The notes under the pieces: model-generated
What the model was told of the DNA's origin: nothing
Seen by the model: the letters and a program-made list of their open reading frames with translations, nothing else
Databases searched by the model: none
Assembly: GCF_003611035.1 (NCBI RefSeq)
Contig: NZ_CP030033.1
Span: forward strand, 372,001-436,000
Length of the DNA: 64,000 nucleotides
DNA from: Cryobacterium soli
Lineage (GTDB): Bacteria > Actinomycetota > Actinomycetes > Actinomycetales > Microbacteriaceae
Direction: 5' to 3'
Made by a program: the position numbers and the translations under genes
Shown here: in pieces, positions 1-8,066 of the stretch
How the letters are laid out: every line of letters starts with the position of its first letter
Position numbering within the stretch: the stretch's first letter is position 1

Positions 1-254
1 CATTCTCGGCCAAGGAACGCGACAACCTCAGCTGGGAGAAGTGGGCGTCCCGGCTGCAGAAGTACTACAGCCGGTTGGAGGCGCTGTTCACCCCCGACCT
101 GTTCATCGTCGGCGGCGGCGTGTCGAAGCACCACGAGGACTTCCTGCCGTTGCTGCACCTGAACACGCGCATCATTCCGGCCGTGCACCGCAACAACGCG
201 GGCATCCTCGGCGCGGCGGCCCTGGCCGTGAAGTACGCCCCGGTCACGGCCTGA
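1..254 (+). CDS. ppgK: Polyphosphate glucokinase, C-terminal part
   Basis: This is the 3' end of a gene whose start lies outside the window; the reading frame begins at base 3. The roughly 83 visible residues (FSAKERDNLSWEKW..., LFIVGGGVSKHHEDF, AVHRNNAGILGAAALA) match the C-terminal lobe of ROK-type polyphosphate glucokinases. These phosphorylate glucose to glucose-6-phosphate with polyphosphate or ATP, in the cytoplasm. The glycine-rich IVGGGVSK segment and the NNAGILGAA ending are typical of the family. The N-terminal phosphate-binding motif cannot be checked. It converges on the next gene with only 14 bases between stop codons. Confidence 0.85.
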   Translation, partial: FSAKERDNLSWEKWASRLQKYYSRLEALFTPDLFIVGGGVSKHHEDFLPLLHLNTRIIPAVHRNNAGILGAAALAVKYAPVTA

Positions 255-268
255 TCCGCTCCGGCGAT

Positions 269-658
269 CTAAGCCGCCTCTGCCCCGGTCGACTGGGTGC
301 TCTGGCGATCCCGGCGGGCGCGCCACCACTGCCGAACCCGATGAGCCAGGCGCCGCACCGACACCGTGATCCGGTGCGCGGCGGGGAATTCGGTGCCCAG
401 CACCGCCACCCCGACGAACACGATGAGCCAGCCAGGGCCGGGCAGCGGCACCAGGATCAGGCCGAGCACGATCACCGTCAGGCCCGCCGCCCCCACCAGG
501 ATCCGGTACGGGGTGCGCAACCTCGGGTGCCGGTGGATCCAGGCGCGAGTGCGGGTCAGTCGCCGCCGGAACGTCGAGCCCTGGCCGTCAGTGCCCGGCA
601 GGTGGTCCGGTCGCGTGGCGGGGTGCGTACCGGGCAGGTATGACGAGGTGGTGGCCAT
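269..658 (-). CDS. PGPGW (TIGR02611-type) small membrane protein
   Basis: A 129-residue protein. The ATG at 658 starts MATTSSYLPG; longer in-frame extensions run into the RNase P RNA region and are unlikely. A basic N-terminal part is followed by two hydrophobic segments joined by the LVPLPGPGWLIVFVG signature (about residues 75-95), which defines a family of actinobacterial transmembrane proteins of unknown function. The C-terminus is Arg-rich. Its promoter would lie just downstream of rnpB, which is transcribed in the same direction. Confidence 0.75.
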   Translation of the reverse strand: MATTSSYLPGTHPATRPDHLPGTDGQGSTFRRRLTRTRAWIHRHPRLRTPYRILVGAAGLTVIVLGLILVPLPGPGWLIVFVGVAVLGTEFPAAHRITVSVRRLAHRVRQWWRARRDRQSTQSTGAEAA

Positions 659-743
659 GGGCCCAGCGTAGGAGGACTGCCGGACGTCCGCCACCCCCGC
701 CCGGGTGATCACGCGGGACTCACAGGTTGGGGGGGAGTTGGGG

Positions 744-1118
744 GGAATGGGCCGGCTGGTACGCCGGGTTCTGTCCCAGCTTGCGCTCTGGACGGCCATC
801 TATCTCGGGACTACGTTGCCGCAGCCCTCTAGCGGTCTACCCGGGAACTCGGCGAGCAGCCTTGACGTTCCCTGTGTGACCTTGCTCCGGACGAGGTTTA
901 CCGAGCCAGCCAGGTCACCCTGGCCGCTGGTGGTCTCTTACACCACCGTTTCACCCTTACCCCGGGCCGAGGCCCAAGGCGGTCTATTTTCTGTGGCACT
1001 GTCTCGCGGGTTGCCCCGGGTGGGTGTTACCCACCGTCCTGCTCTGTGGAGCCCGGACGTTCCTCGGCATCACGGACTCTGAAGCCCGGATGACGCGACC
1101 GTCTTGCCGACCCATTCC
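744..1118 (-). ncRNA. rnpB: RNase P RNA (bacterial class A)
   Basis: The catalytic RNA of RNase P, which matures tRNA 5' ends. On the minus strand the 5' part carries the conserved GAGGAACGTCCGGGCTCC-type CR-I region and the 3' part carries ACAGAACCCGGC (CR-V). The ends were set from the P1 helix: GGAATGGGTCGGC at the 5' end pairs over 13 bp with GCCGGCCCATTCC at the 3' end. The length of about 375 nt fits actinobacterial type A RNA. Exact ends may differ by a few bases. Confidence 0.9.
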
Positions 1119-1190
1119 GTCGTCGAGCCTACAGGCCCCCGGAGCCGGCCCGGTACCGGACCGGTTCCGACCCGGGCCCGGCCGGGTCGA

Positions 1191-1928
1191 TCAGATGCCT
1201 GATTCCTCCGTGCGGACCAGGATGGCACCGCAGTCCGGGCAGAAGACGATGTCGTCGGCCGGAGCGGCCCGGACGTCTTCGAGGTCGTTGCCGGTGAGCG
1301 TCATGGTGCAGCCGCTGCAGGTGCGTGCCCGCAGCAGTGACGCGGCATTGCCGCGGCCGGCCACGCGGCGCTTCTCGTAGAGCGCGGCGAGGTCGGCGCC
1401 GATGGCCGAGACGATGGCCTCCCGGTCGCGGGCCAGCTCACCGAGCTGACGGTTCAGGTCCACGAGGAGCACGTCGCGGTCCGCCTCGATCTCGGCCACC
1501 CGGGACGCCACGGCCGCGCGTTCGGCCTCGGTCTCTGCGACGGCGGCTTCCTTCTCCTCGAGCCGTTCCATCACCGCGAGTTCGATCTCCTCGAGGGCCG
1601 ACAGGCGGGCGGTCAGCGCGGCGAGCTCGGTCTCCAGGGCCTGCACGTCCTTGATCGAGGAGGTGTGCTGGGCACGGTCGGTGTCCCGCGCGATGCGCTT
1701 CTCCACGACCTCCACGTCGGACTCGATCCGGCGCAACTCGATCCGGGCGTCCTCGACCTCGCCGGTGCGGCCCGTGAGGACCGTCTTGGACGCATCGAGG
1801 GTGCGCGCGAGCGCCGCGAGCTCGGCGTGTTGGGGAAGCGCCTTGGCCTGGTGTTCGACCTGCTGCAGACGGATATCGAGGGCCTGGAGCCGCAGGAGCT
1901 CTTTCTGCTCTGGGGGGGATGCCTTCAC
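1191..1928 (-). CDS. C4 zinc-ribbon, coiled-coil protein
   Basis: A 245-residue protein. Residues about 10-190 form a long heptad-rich coiled coil (many Leu, Glu, Arg and Ala). The C-terminus holds a four-cysteine zinc ribbon: CSGCTMTL, then FCPDCGAIL. This is the CT398-like zf-RING_7 family, often described as a putative nucleic-acid-binding protein and conserved beside Nif3-like genes in Actinobacteria. The Nif3-like gene lies 54 bases upstream on the same strand, so the two are probably co-transcribed. The molecular function is not established. Confidence 0.85.
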   Translation of the reverse strand: MKASPPEQKELLRLQALDIRLQQVEHQAKALPQHAELAALARTLDASKTVLTGRTGEVEDARIELRRIESDVEVVEKRIARDTDRAQHTSSIKDVQALETELAALTARLSALEEIELAVMERLEEKEAAVAETEAERAAVASRVAEIEADRDVLLVDLNRQLGELARDREAIVSAIGADLAALYEKRRVAGRGNAASLLRARTCSGCTMTLTGNDLEDVRAAPADDIVFCPDCGAILVRTEESGI

Positions 1929-1982
1929 AATGTCCTGACCTTCATGATTATGGAGTTTGAAATGAGCGGGGGTGAGCGGGGC

Positions 1983-2804
1983 TCACTGGGTGACGGCGAA
2001 GTCCCACGGGTCGGTGCGCAGTTCACTGACCGTGACCCGGATGCCGGGCAGCGCCTGCCGGAGCGCGGCGGCCGCGACGTCCAACCACAGCCACTCGCTG
2101 GCCCAGTGTGACACGTCGATGAGCGCCGGGCCAACCCCGGCGAGCACGGACTGCTCCCGGGACTCGGACGCCGGGTGGTGGCGCAGGTCGGAGGTGATGA
2201 AGGCATCCGCTCCGCGCACCATTGGTTCGCGCAGCAGCGAGTCTCCGGCCCCGCCGCAGAGGGCGATGGTCGAGACGACGTCTCCGTAGCCGCCCGCGAC
2301 GCGCACGCCGGATGCCGTCGGCGGGATCAGGTCGGCCAGTCGCCGGGCGAGCTTTCCCAGCGTGGTCGGTTCGGGAAGCCGTCCGACCCTGCCGATGCCG
2401 GTGCCGGGGGCATCGCCCGCGGTGATCGGGTGCACGTCGACGAGGCCCAGTCGCTGGGCGAACACATCAGACACCCCGTCGGCGACGACGTCGGCGTTGG
2501 TGTGCGCGGCCAGGAGGGCGCAGTCGGCCCGGATGAGCCTGGCCAGCAGGGCGCCCTTGTAGCCGTCTTCGGCCACGGTCGTCACACCGCGCAGCAGCAG
2601 TGGGTGGTGCGCCAGCAGCAGGTCGGCGCCGGACTCGACGGCCTCGGCGACGGTGTCCGCCACGGCGTCGACGGCCAGCAGGATGGAGTCCACCCGGTGC
2701 GCGGGGTCGCCGCTGATCAGGCCCGGCGCGTCCCAGTCCTCGGCCCCGGAGAGCGGCCACAGGTCATGGGAGACCCGGGCTACTTCAGCAAGCGAGAATG
2801 ACAC
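1983..2804 (-). CDS. Nif3-like dinuclear metal-centre protein
   Basis: A 273-residue protein of the Nif3/YbgI family (annotated by some as GTP cyclohydrolase I type 2). Residues about 25-70 give the typical start of the fold, followed by LLLAHHPLLLRG with paired metal-binding histidines and AAHTNADVVADGVSD. The C-terminal ITSDLRHH and DVSHWASE segments supply the remaining metal ligands. Family members form toroidal hexamers with two metal ions per subunit. The physiological substrate is unknown. It lies upstream of the zinc-ribbon gene in the same operon. Confidence 0.88.
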   Translation of the reverse strand: MSFSLAEVARVSHDLWPLSGAEDWDAPGLISGDPAHRVDSILLAVDAVADTVAEAVESGADLLLAHHPLLLRGVTTVAEDGYKGALLARLIRADCALLAAHTNADVVADGVSDVFAQRLGLVDVHPITAGDAPGTGIGRVGRLPEPTTLGKLARRLADLIPPTASGVRVAGGYGDVVSTIALCGGAGDSLLREPMVRGADAFITSDLRHHPASESREQSVLAGVGPALIDVSHWASEWLWLDVAAAALRQALPGIRVTVSELRTDPWDFAVTQ

Positions 2805-2854
2805 CCCATCAGCCTACTTGTCGGCGGGCGCGCACGGGGACGCCGACCGGCCGG

Positions 2855-3358
2855 TCACCAGCCGAGGGTCCCTGGGGCGCCCTTGAACGGACCCACGATC
2901 CGGTCGGTGATCCAGCCGCCGTAGAAGTCGCCGGGCTGGGCCCGCACGGTCTCCCCGTCCACGGTGCACTCCTCCAGGCGTCCGGGGTACACGGCCACCC
3001 GGCCGGCCAGGACCTCGAATCCGGCCAGCGGCGCCGGGTAGTACCAGGCGACGGCGTCGGCGTGGGCGTCGCCGACGACGACGCTGAGGTAGGACGCCAG
3101 TCCCTTGTACTCGCACACACTGTGCCCGTTCACGGGCACCAGCACTCCGGGAGCGAAAGCGGTCCGCGGCAGGTAGTAGGTGGGCGGATGGCTGGTCTCC
3201 AGCACCCGGACGCTGTCGCGTGTGTCGGCGATCACCCGGCCGTTGAACCGGAGGACGACGTGCTCGGACGTGGGCTCCGCCCTTGGCGGCCGCGGGTAGT
3301 CCCACACGGATTCCTGGCCGGGGCCGGGAATCTCACGATTCCGGTGAGTCCTGTCCAT
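2855..3358 (-). CDS. DUF427 domain protein
   Basis: A 167-residue protein dominated by a DUF427 fold. Diagnostic stretches are VVLRFNGRVIADTRDSVRVLETSHPPTYYLP and CEYKGLASYLSV, then AWYYPAPLAGFEVLAGRVAVYPGRLE. The family is common in Actinobacteria as a small soluble protein and its function is not established. It ends before the Nif3-like gene and begins just downstream of the response regulator (4 bases between the regulator stop and this start). It may therefore be co-transcribed with the two-component system. Confidence 0.8.
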   Translation of the reverse strand: MDRTHRNREIPGPGQESVWDYPRPPRAEPTSEHVVLRFNGRVIADTRDSVRVLETSHPPTYYLPRTAFAPGVLVPVNGHSVCEYKGLASYLSVVVGDAHADAVAWYYPAPLAGFEVLAGRVAVYPGRLEECTVDGETVRAQPGDFYGGWITDRIVGPFKGAPGTLGW

Positions 3359-3362
3359 GGGA

Positions 3363-3992
3363 CTACCGCGGGCGCAGACCGGCGCCGTACACGGCCGCCT
3401 GGGTGCGCCGGGCCATGCCGAGCTTGGCGAGCAGACCGGACACGTAGTTCTTGACGGTCTTCTCGGCCAGGTCGAGCTGGTCGCCGATCTGCCGGTTCGT
3501 CAGTCCCTCTGCGATGAGCTCGAGGACCTGGCGCTCCCGGGTGGTCAGGTTGGACGCCGGTGAGTCGGCGGCGGTACCGGTGAGTTCGGTGACGACCTTG
3601 CGGGTCACGGCCTTCTGCACGAGCGATTCGCCGCGGGCGACCCGCCGGATGGATTCGACGAGGTGCTGGCCGCGGATGTCCTTGAGGACGTAGCCGGCGG
3701 CACCGGCCAGGACCGCGGAGTAGCTGGCTTCGTCGTCGTCGTAGGCGGTGAGCATGAGGCACTGCACACCGGGGTTCGCCGAGCGGATGGTGCGGCACAC
3801 GTCGATCCCGCTGCCGTCGGGCAGACGGACGTCGAGCACCGCCACGTCGGGCACAGTGGCCGCGACCCTGGCCACGGCCTGCCGAGCCGTCGAGGCCTCG
3901 CCGACCACCTCGAGGTCGGGTTCGGCGTTGATCATGTCCGCGATTCCGCGGCGCACGACCTCGTGGTCATCCACCAGGAAGACTCGGATCAT
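3363..3992 (-). CDS. NarL/DevR-type response regulator
   Basis: A 209-residue DNA-binding response regulator. The receiver domain has acidic residues D8/D9 and the phospho-acceptor D54 in VAVLDVRLPDG. A LuxR-type HTH starts near residue 145 (LTTRERQVLELIAEGLTNRQIGDQL ... EKTVKNYVSGLLAKL). Size, D54 position and partner resemble mycobacterial DevR/DosR. The start ATG overlaps the kinase stop (ATGA), showing translational coupling. With the DosR-like box at 5758-5772 it probably activates the divergent usp genes and perhaps itself. Confidence 0.88.
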   Translation of the reverse strand: MIRVFLVDDHEVVRRGIADMINAEPDLEVVGEASTARQAVARVAATVPDVAVLDVRLPDGSGIDVCRTIRSANPGVQCLMLTAYDDDEASYSAVLAGAAGYVLKDIRGQHLVESIRRVARGESLVQKAVTRKVVTELTGTAADSPASNLTTRERQVLELIAEGLTNRQIGDQLDLAEKTVKNYVSGLLAKLGMARRTQAAVYGAGLRPR

Positions 3993-5710
3993 GACGGTTC
4001 CTTTCGTACGGGTTCGGGTTCGATGCCGGCTGTCCAGCGTAGTCGGCTGCCGCCCCTTGCCCGGTTCTCGAGCACGACGTCACCGCCCCACTGTTCGGCG
4101 CGCACCGCCAGGTTGGCCAGGCCGCTGCGCCGGTCGGATTCCGTGACGCCCACTCCGTTGTCGACGACCTCGATGACGACGAGGTCGTCGCCCACGCTGA
4201 GGTTGACCACGGTCTCGGTGGCCTCGGCGTGGCGGACCACGTTCATCAGACCCTCGCGGATGACCGCGGCGATGTCGTCGGACATCGCCGGTGGGGTGAG
4301 CAGGTCGATCGGACCGGTGAAGACCAGTCGCGGCGTCTGGGGGAAGAGGGACGCCAGCTCGCTGAGCAGATCGATGACACGGTGCCGGATGGAACCGCGG
4401 TCCCGGCTGGTCTGCGCGGTCAGGGCGAAGATCGCGGTTCGGATCTCGACGATGGCCACGTCGAGGGCGACGACCTCCTCGATGATGCGTTCGCGCACAT
4501 CCGCATCGTCGACCGAGCCGCTGATGGCCTGCAGGCCGATACCTGCGGCGAACACCCGCTGAATGACGTTGTCGTGCAGGTCCCTGGCGATCCGGCTGCG
4601 ATCCTCGAGCAGGGCCAGCTTCTGCCCGGCGGTGCGTCCGCGGGCAAGCTCGAGAGCCACGCTGGCCTGGCCGGCGAAGTCCGCCGCCATCTCCAGGTCG
4701 CTCGTCGTGAAGCGCGGCCGGCCGGCCGACCGGGAGACCGTCATGACGCCGTGCGTGCGGCCTGACGCGAGCAGCGGGATGACCATGGTCGGGCCGAGCA
4801 CGAGCTGGGCGTCCGGCTGGTCGAGGCTGGCTCCGCCGTCGGCGGTGAGGATGGGCTGGCCGCTGTCGAAAGCTCGCCCCACGGTCGTGCCGGCCGACGG
4901 GATGACGAGACCCTTGACCCGTTTGGCCTGGGTGCCACGGGCGGTGTCCACGATGAGGGTGCCCTCGCCCGCGGCCAGGACCACGCAGACCAGGTCGGCG
5001 TCGGCGAGCGAGGCGAACCTGTCGGCGAGGAGTTCAAGCGACGCATCCGCCCGGTCGGAGAGCAGGGCGGCACTGATCTCCGCAGAGGCGGCCGACCAGC
5101 GCTGGCGCCGCCGGGTCTCGTCGAACAGCCGGGCGTTGTCGATCGCGATGCCCGCCGTGGCGGCGAGGGCCGTCAGGAGTTCCTCGTCTTCCTCGCTGAA
5201 GCCGCCGGAGATCTGGTTGGACAGGTAGAGGTTGCCGTACACCTCGCCGCGCACCCGCACAGGGACACCGAGGAAGCTGTCCATCGGCGGGTGGTGCGCC
5301 GGGAAGCCGGAGGATCGCGGGTCGTCGCCCAAGTGGGTGAGACGGATGGCGTGCGGGTCGTCGATGAGGGCGCCGAGGAGACCGTGACCGGCCGGCAGGT
5401 GGCCGATCCGGGTGGCCAGCTCGTCGGGGATCCCGACGTGGATGAACTGCTCGAGGTTACCGCTGGGGGCGATGACGCCCAGGGCACCGTACTGGGCGCC
5501 GACGAGGTCGACGGCCACGTCCACGATACGTCGAAGCACCGCGGCGAGGTCGAGTTCCTCGACGACGGCCTGGCTGGCCTGCAACAGGCTGCGCAGGCGC
5601 CCCTGGGTGGCGAGCACCTTCTGGGCGTTCAGGACGAGTTCGGACAGCGCCTGATCGAGGGCCGACCGCGGCCCGTCGGGAAAGGAGAGCCTGGTCTCAG
5701 GAACGGTCAC
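3989..5710 (-). CDS. GAF-GAF sensor histidine kinase, DevS/DosT-like
   Basis: A 573-residue kinase. I chose the GTG at 5710 because AAAGGGGA sits about 8 bases upstream; the frame stays open further but those extensions overlap the divergent usp genes. Two GAF domains (about 45-195 and 210-355) precede a HisKA_3 box with phospho-acceptor H379 in RSRIARDLHDNVIQRVFAAG and a C-terminal HATPase (N-box GLMNVVRHAEA, then DNGVGV). In GAF-A the GFPAHHPPM motif places H140 where, from memory, mycobacterial DevS/DosT have their haem-ligating histidine. I infer redox or gas sensing. Confidence 0.87.
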   Translation of the reverse strand: MTVPETRLSFPDGPRSALDQALSELVLNAQKVLATQGRLRSLLQASQAVVEELDLAAVLRRIVDVAVDLVGAQYGALGVIAPSGNLEQFIHVGIPDELATRIGHLPAGHGLLGALIDDPHAIRLTHLGDDPRSSGFPAHHPPMDSFLGVPVRVRGEVYGNLYLSNQISGGFSEEDEELLTALAATAGIAIDNARLFDETRRRQRWSAASAEISAALLSDRADASLELLADRFASLADADLVCVVLAAGEGTLIVDTARGTQAKRVKGLVIPSAGTTVGRAFDSGQPILTADGGASLDQPDAQLVLGPTMVIPLLASGRTHGVMTVSRSAGRPRFTTSDLEMAADFAGQASVALELARGRTAGQKLALLEDRSRIARDLHDNVIQRVFAAGIGLQAISGSVDDADVRERIIEEVVALDVAIVEIRTAIFALTAQTSRDRGSIRHRVIDLLSELASLFPQTPRLVFTGPIDLLTPPAMSDDIAAVIREGLMNVVRHAEATETVVNLSVGDDLVVIEVVDNGVGVTESDRRSGLANLAVRAEQWGGDVVLENRARGGSRLRWTAGIEPEPVRKEPS

Positions 5711-5757
5711 AGAATGCGTCCCCTTTCGGTTCGCGCTAGCCCAAAGTGTAACTGACT

Positions 5758-5772
5758 GGGACCTTCGGCCCT
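5758..5772. promoter_or_regulatory. DosR-like binding box
   Basis: GGGACCTTCGGCCCT is a near-palindrome matching the GGGAC-N4-GGCCC core of the mycobacterial dormancy box. It sits in the 141-bp divergent region between the DevS-like kinase start (5710) and the usp start (5852), so it could serve both promoters. Function is inferred from motif and context. Confidence 0.55.
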
Positions 5773-5851
5773 TTCGCAGTTTAGGGGATCTTGCCACCCT
5801 GGAGACATGGCATCTCCCGACGCACCACCGGGAAGAACTGGAGATCAACTC

Positions 5852-6733
5852 ATGGTTGAGAGAGTGATCGTAGCCGTTGACGGGGGGCCGGCGAGCCGGG
5901 CCGCCCTGGACTGGGCGTTGGCCAGAGCCGCCACCGTGCCGATCAGGCTGGAGCTGACCACTGTCGTGGAGCTGGGTTGGTCGCCTGTCGCCGGTCCGGA
6001 CGACGACTTCCAGCCGGTCTACGAGCGGGCGCTGGCCGAGGCCACCCGGTTCGTCGAGAAGAACCTCCCAGAGCTCAAGACCATGAGCGTCGTCCGTCGC
6101 GGTGTCCCCGTCGACGAGTTGGTGCGAGCCGCCGCCGATGCCGACCTGATCGTGATAGGCACCAACAAGACCGGCGCGCTGGCCGGCGCCGTGCACGGCA
6201 CCCTGCCGCTCAAGCTCGCCGCCCATGCGCCCTGCACGGTAGCGGTGGTTCCTGCGGGTTGGGTCGCCGGCGGCGACCGCGTCGTCGTGGGCGTCGAGGA
6301 CGACGGCACCCAGGACGCGCCCCTCGGCGCCGCCGCGGCCGAGGCCGACCGGCTCGGGCAGCCCCTCGACGTCGTGCACGCCTGGTCCATTCCGGCCACG
6401 CTGGGTGTCGACTTCGGCGCCGCGGTCCCCTACGACGCTCTCATCGAGGCGCACACCGACATCGTGGACCGGGCGCTGCAGCGGGTCACCGCGGCCCACC
6501 CCGGCCTGGCCGCGTCAGCGGTCCTCGTGCAGGGCGCCGCAGCGCCGGTCCTCGTCGAGGCGGCCGCGACGGCGACCGTCCTGGTGGTGGGCACCCACGG
6601 GCGTGGGGCCGTCGCGGGCCTGATTCTCGGCTCGGTGAGCCACGACGTGCTCCTCAACATGCCCTGCCCCGTCCTCGTCGTCCCTTCCGCCCGCCCGCAG
6701 CCCGGCACCGACCGGACGGGGGCGTCGGCATGA
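5852..6733 (+). CDS. Universal stress protein, tandem Usp domains
   Basis: A 293-residue cytoplasmic protein with two UspA domains. Domain 1 starts MVERVIVAVDGGPASRAALDWAL and contains VIGTNKTGALAGAVHGTLPLKL. Domain 2 contains VVVGVEDDG and ends VLVVGTHGRGAVAGLILGSVSHDVL, the G-x2-G-x9-G-S/T nucleotide-binding signature. I chose the ATG at 5852 because GGAG lies 8 bases upstream; an ATG at 5807 has GGAG only 2 bases away. The stop overlaps the next usp start (ATGA). It lies next to a DosR-like box and the two-component pair, as usp genes do in the mycobacterial DosR regulon. Confidence 0.88.
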   Translation: MVERVIVAVDGGPASRAALDWALARAATVPIRLELTTVVELGWSPVAGPDDDFQPVYERALAEATRFVEKNLPELKTMSVVRRGVPVDELVRAAADADLIVIGTNKTGALAGAVHGTLPLKLAAHAPCTVAVVPAGWVAGGDRVVVGVEDDGTQDAPLGAAAAEADRLGQPLDVVHAWSIPATLGVDFGAAVPYDALIEAHTDIVDRALQRVTAAHPGLAASAVLVQGAAAPVLVEAAATATVLVVGTHGRGAVAGLILGSVSHDVLLNMPCPVLVVPSARPQPGTDRTGASA

Positions 6734-7623
6734 GCGCCACGTATTACATCGGGGTCGACGGCTCCGGCCCCAGCCGCGCCGCCCTCCGGTGGGGCGTGCG
6801 CCGGGCCTCCGAACGCGGTGCCGCCGTGGTCCTGGTCAACACCGTCGACGACGAATGGGGCCTGGTCGGACGGGACGCCGCCGCCGGAGCCGAACGGCAG
6901 GCCAGGGAACTGCTGGCCGAGGAGTCCGCCCGGGTTGACGCGCTGCACACCGGGGTCAGCCTGACCACCCGGATCGTGCACGGCGGGACGGCCTGGGAGC
7001 TGGCCAGGCTGCCCAACCCCGAAGACCTGCTCATCGTCGGAACCCACAAGACCGGGTTTCTCCGCGGCCGGGTACTCGGCTCCCGCAGCGTGCAGATCGC
7101 GTCAGCGGCGCGATGCTCCGTGGCCATCGTCCCTGACACGACCCTCGAGTCCCGCCACGACGTCGTCGTCGGCATCGACGGCACCGACGGGTCCCTGCCC
7201 GCCGTGCAGATGGGTGCCCAGGAGGCGGAGCGTCTCGATCAGGATCTGCTGCTGGTCTACGCCCCGCCGGCCCCGCAACGTGCCGAACCGTCCCGCGCCG
7301 AGTCCCGAGCCGAGTCCTCCGACGACCGCAGTCCGCAGACCGCCGGCCTGATGAGCCGCGCGGCGGCCGTGGCCGCCGCCACGTCCTCCCGGATCACGGT
7401 GCGACGCCGGGTGGCACACCGCGACCCTGCCGAAGCCCTTCTGGACGCAAGCTTCGATGCGGCGCTGCTGATCTTGGGCGTGTCGGCACGCCACGGCGAC
7501 AGCAGCCTGATCGGCTCGGTGACCCACGACGTCCTGATGAACATCAACGTCCCCGTTCTTATCGCCCGGGGCGCTGCGACGTCGCACGAGTCGGCATCGC
7601 GCGTCTCCCGGGTCAGCGCCTGA
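6730..7623 (+). CDS. Universal stress protein, tandem Usp domains (second gene)
   Basis: A 297-residue two-domain Usp paralogue of the preceding gene. Domain 1 begins MSATYYIGVDGSGPSRAALRWGV and ends LLIVGTHKTGFLRGRVLGSRS. Domain 2 begins HDVVVGIDGTDGS and ends LLILGVSARHGDSSLIGSVTHDVLMNINVPVL. The GTHKTGFLRG core is less canonical than the G-x2-G-x9-G motif. An acidic/Arg/Ser-rich linker lies near residues 185-205. The start overlaps the upstream stop by 4 bases, so the two are co-translated. The converging next gene ends 21 bases downstream. Confidence 0.88.
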   Translation: MSATYYIGVDGSGPSRAALRWGVRRASERGAAVVLVNTVDDEWGLVGRDAAAGAERQARELLAEESARVDALHTGVSLTTRIVHGGTAWELARLPNPEDLLIVGTHKTGFLRGRVLGSRSVQIASAARCSVAIVPDTTLESRHDVVVGIDGTDGSLPAVQMGAQEAERLDQDLLLVYAPPAPQRAEPSRAESRAESSDDRSPQTAGLMSRAAAVAAATSSRITVRRRVAHRDPAEALLDASFDAALLILGVSARHGDSSLIGSVTHDVLMNINVPVLIARGAATSHESASRVSRVSA

Positions 7624-7644
7624 GGAACACCGGCGGCGAAGGGC

Positions 7645-7983
7645 TCAGTAGTCGAATTCGTCGAACTGTGGCGATCCCACCGCGGCACCCGCCCAGACCG
7701 AGGACGGCGGGCGTCCGCCTCTGGAGACCTTCAGGTACAACGCCTCGGTGGTGGCCGTCTCGGTCAACTCGGACAGGACGTCGGCGCTGGTGACGCTGAC
7801 CAGCTGGCTCGACGCGCCGATGAGGAACTGGGCCCGGCCCGGGCTGCCGTCCTCTGAGATCACCGGAATGTCCACGACATCCGTCTCTCGGCGATTGCCC
7901 AAAGCCTCGGCATACAGCATCACGGCGTCGGCGAGATCGCTGCCCGTGACGATGGATCCCCCAGGATGGAAAATACGTTTCAT
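7645..7983 (-). CDS. Conserved actinobacterial protein, unknown function
   Basis: A 112-residue protein. The ATG at 7983 (MKRIFHPGGSIVTGSDLADAV) was chosen because AGGGG lies about 7 bases upstream. It is small, soluble and acidic near the C-terminus (SPQFDEFDY). The middle (DVVDIPVISEDG, RAQFLIGASSQLVSVT) suggests an alpha/beta fold with short strands. I do not recognise a named domain. It stands alone between the second usp gene and the GAF-ANTAR pair. A real gene is supported by its ribosome-binding site and codon pattern. Confidence 0.6.
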   Translation of the reverse strand: MKRIFHPGGSIVTGSDLADAVMLYAEALGNRRETDVVDIPVISEDGSPGRAQFLIGASSQLVSVTSADVLSELTETATTEALYLKVSRGGRPPSSVWAGAAVGSPQFDEFDY

Positions 7984-8066
7984 GGCGCACCCCTGATGGT
8001 TCACGTGAAAACTCGGTCGTGAAGCCGGGGTCTAGGGCTCTACGTGCGATTCTACGACGGGGACGG

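Noticed and set aside
5711..6499. N-terminal extension of the DevS-like kinase
   Set aside because: It runs through the divergent usp gene on the other strand, is Arg/Gly-rich and without domains; the GTG at 5710 has a ribosome-binding site.
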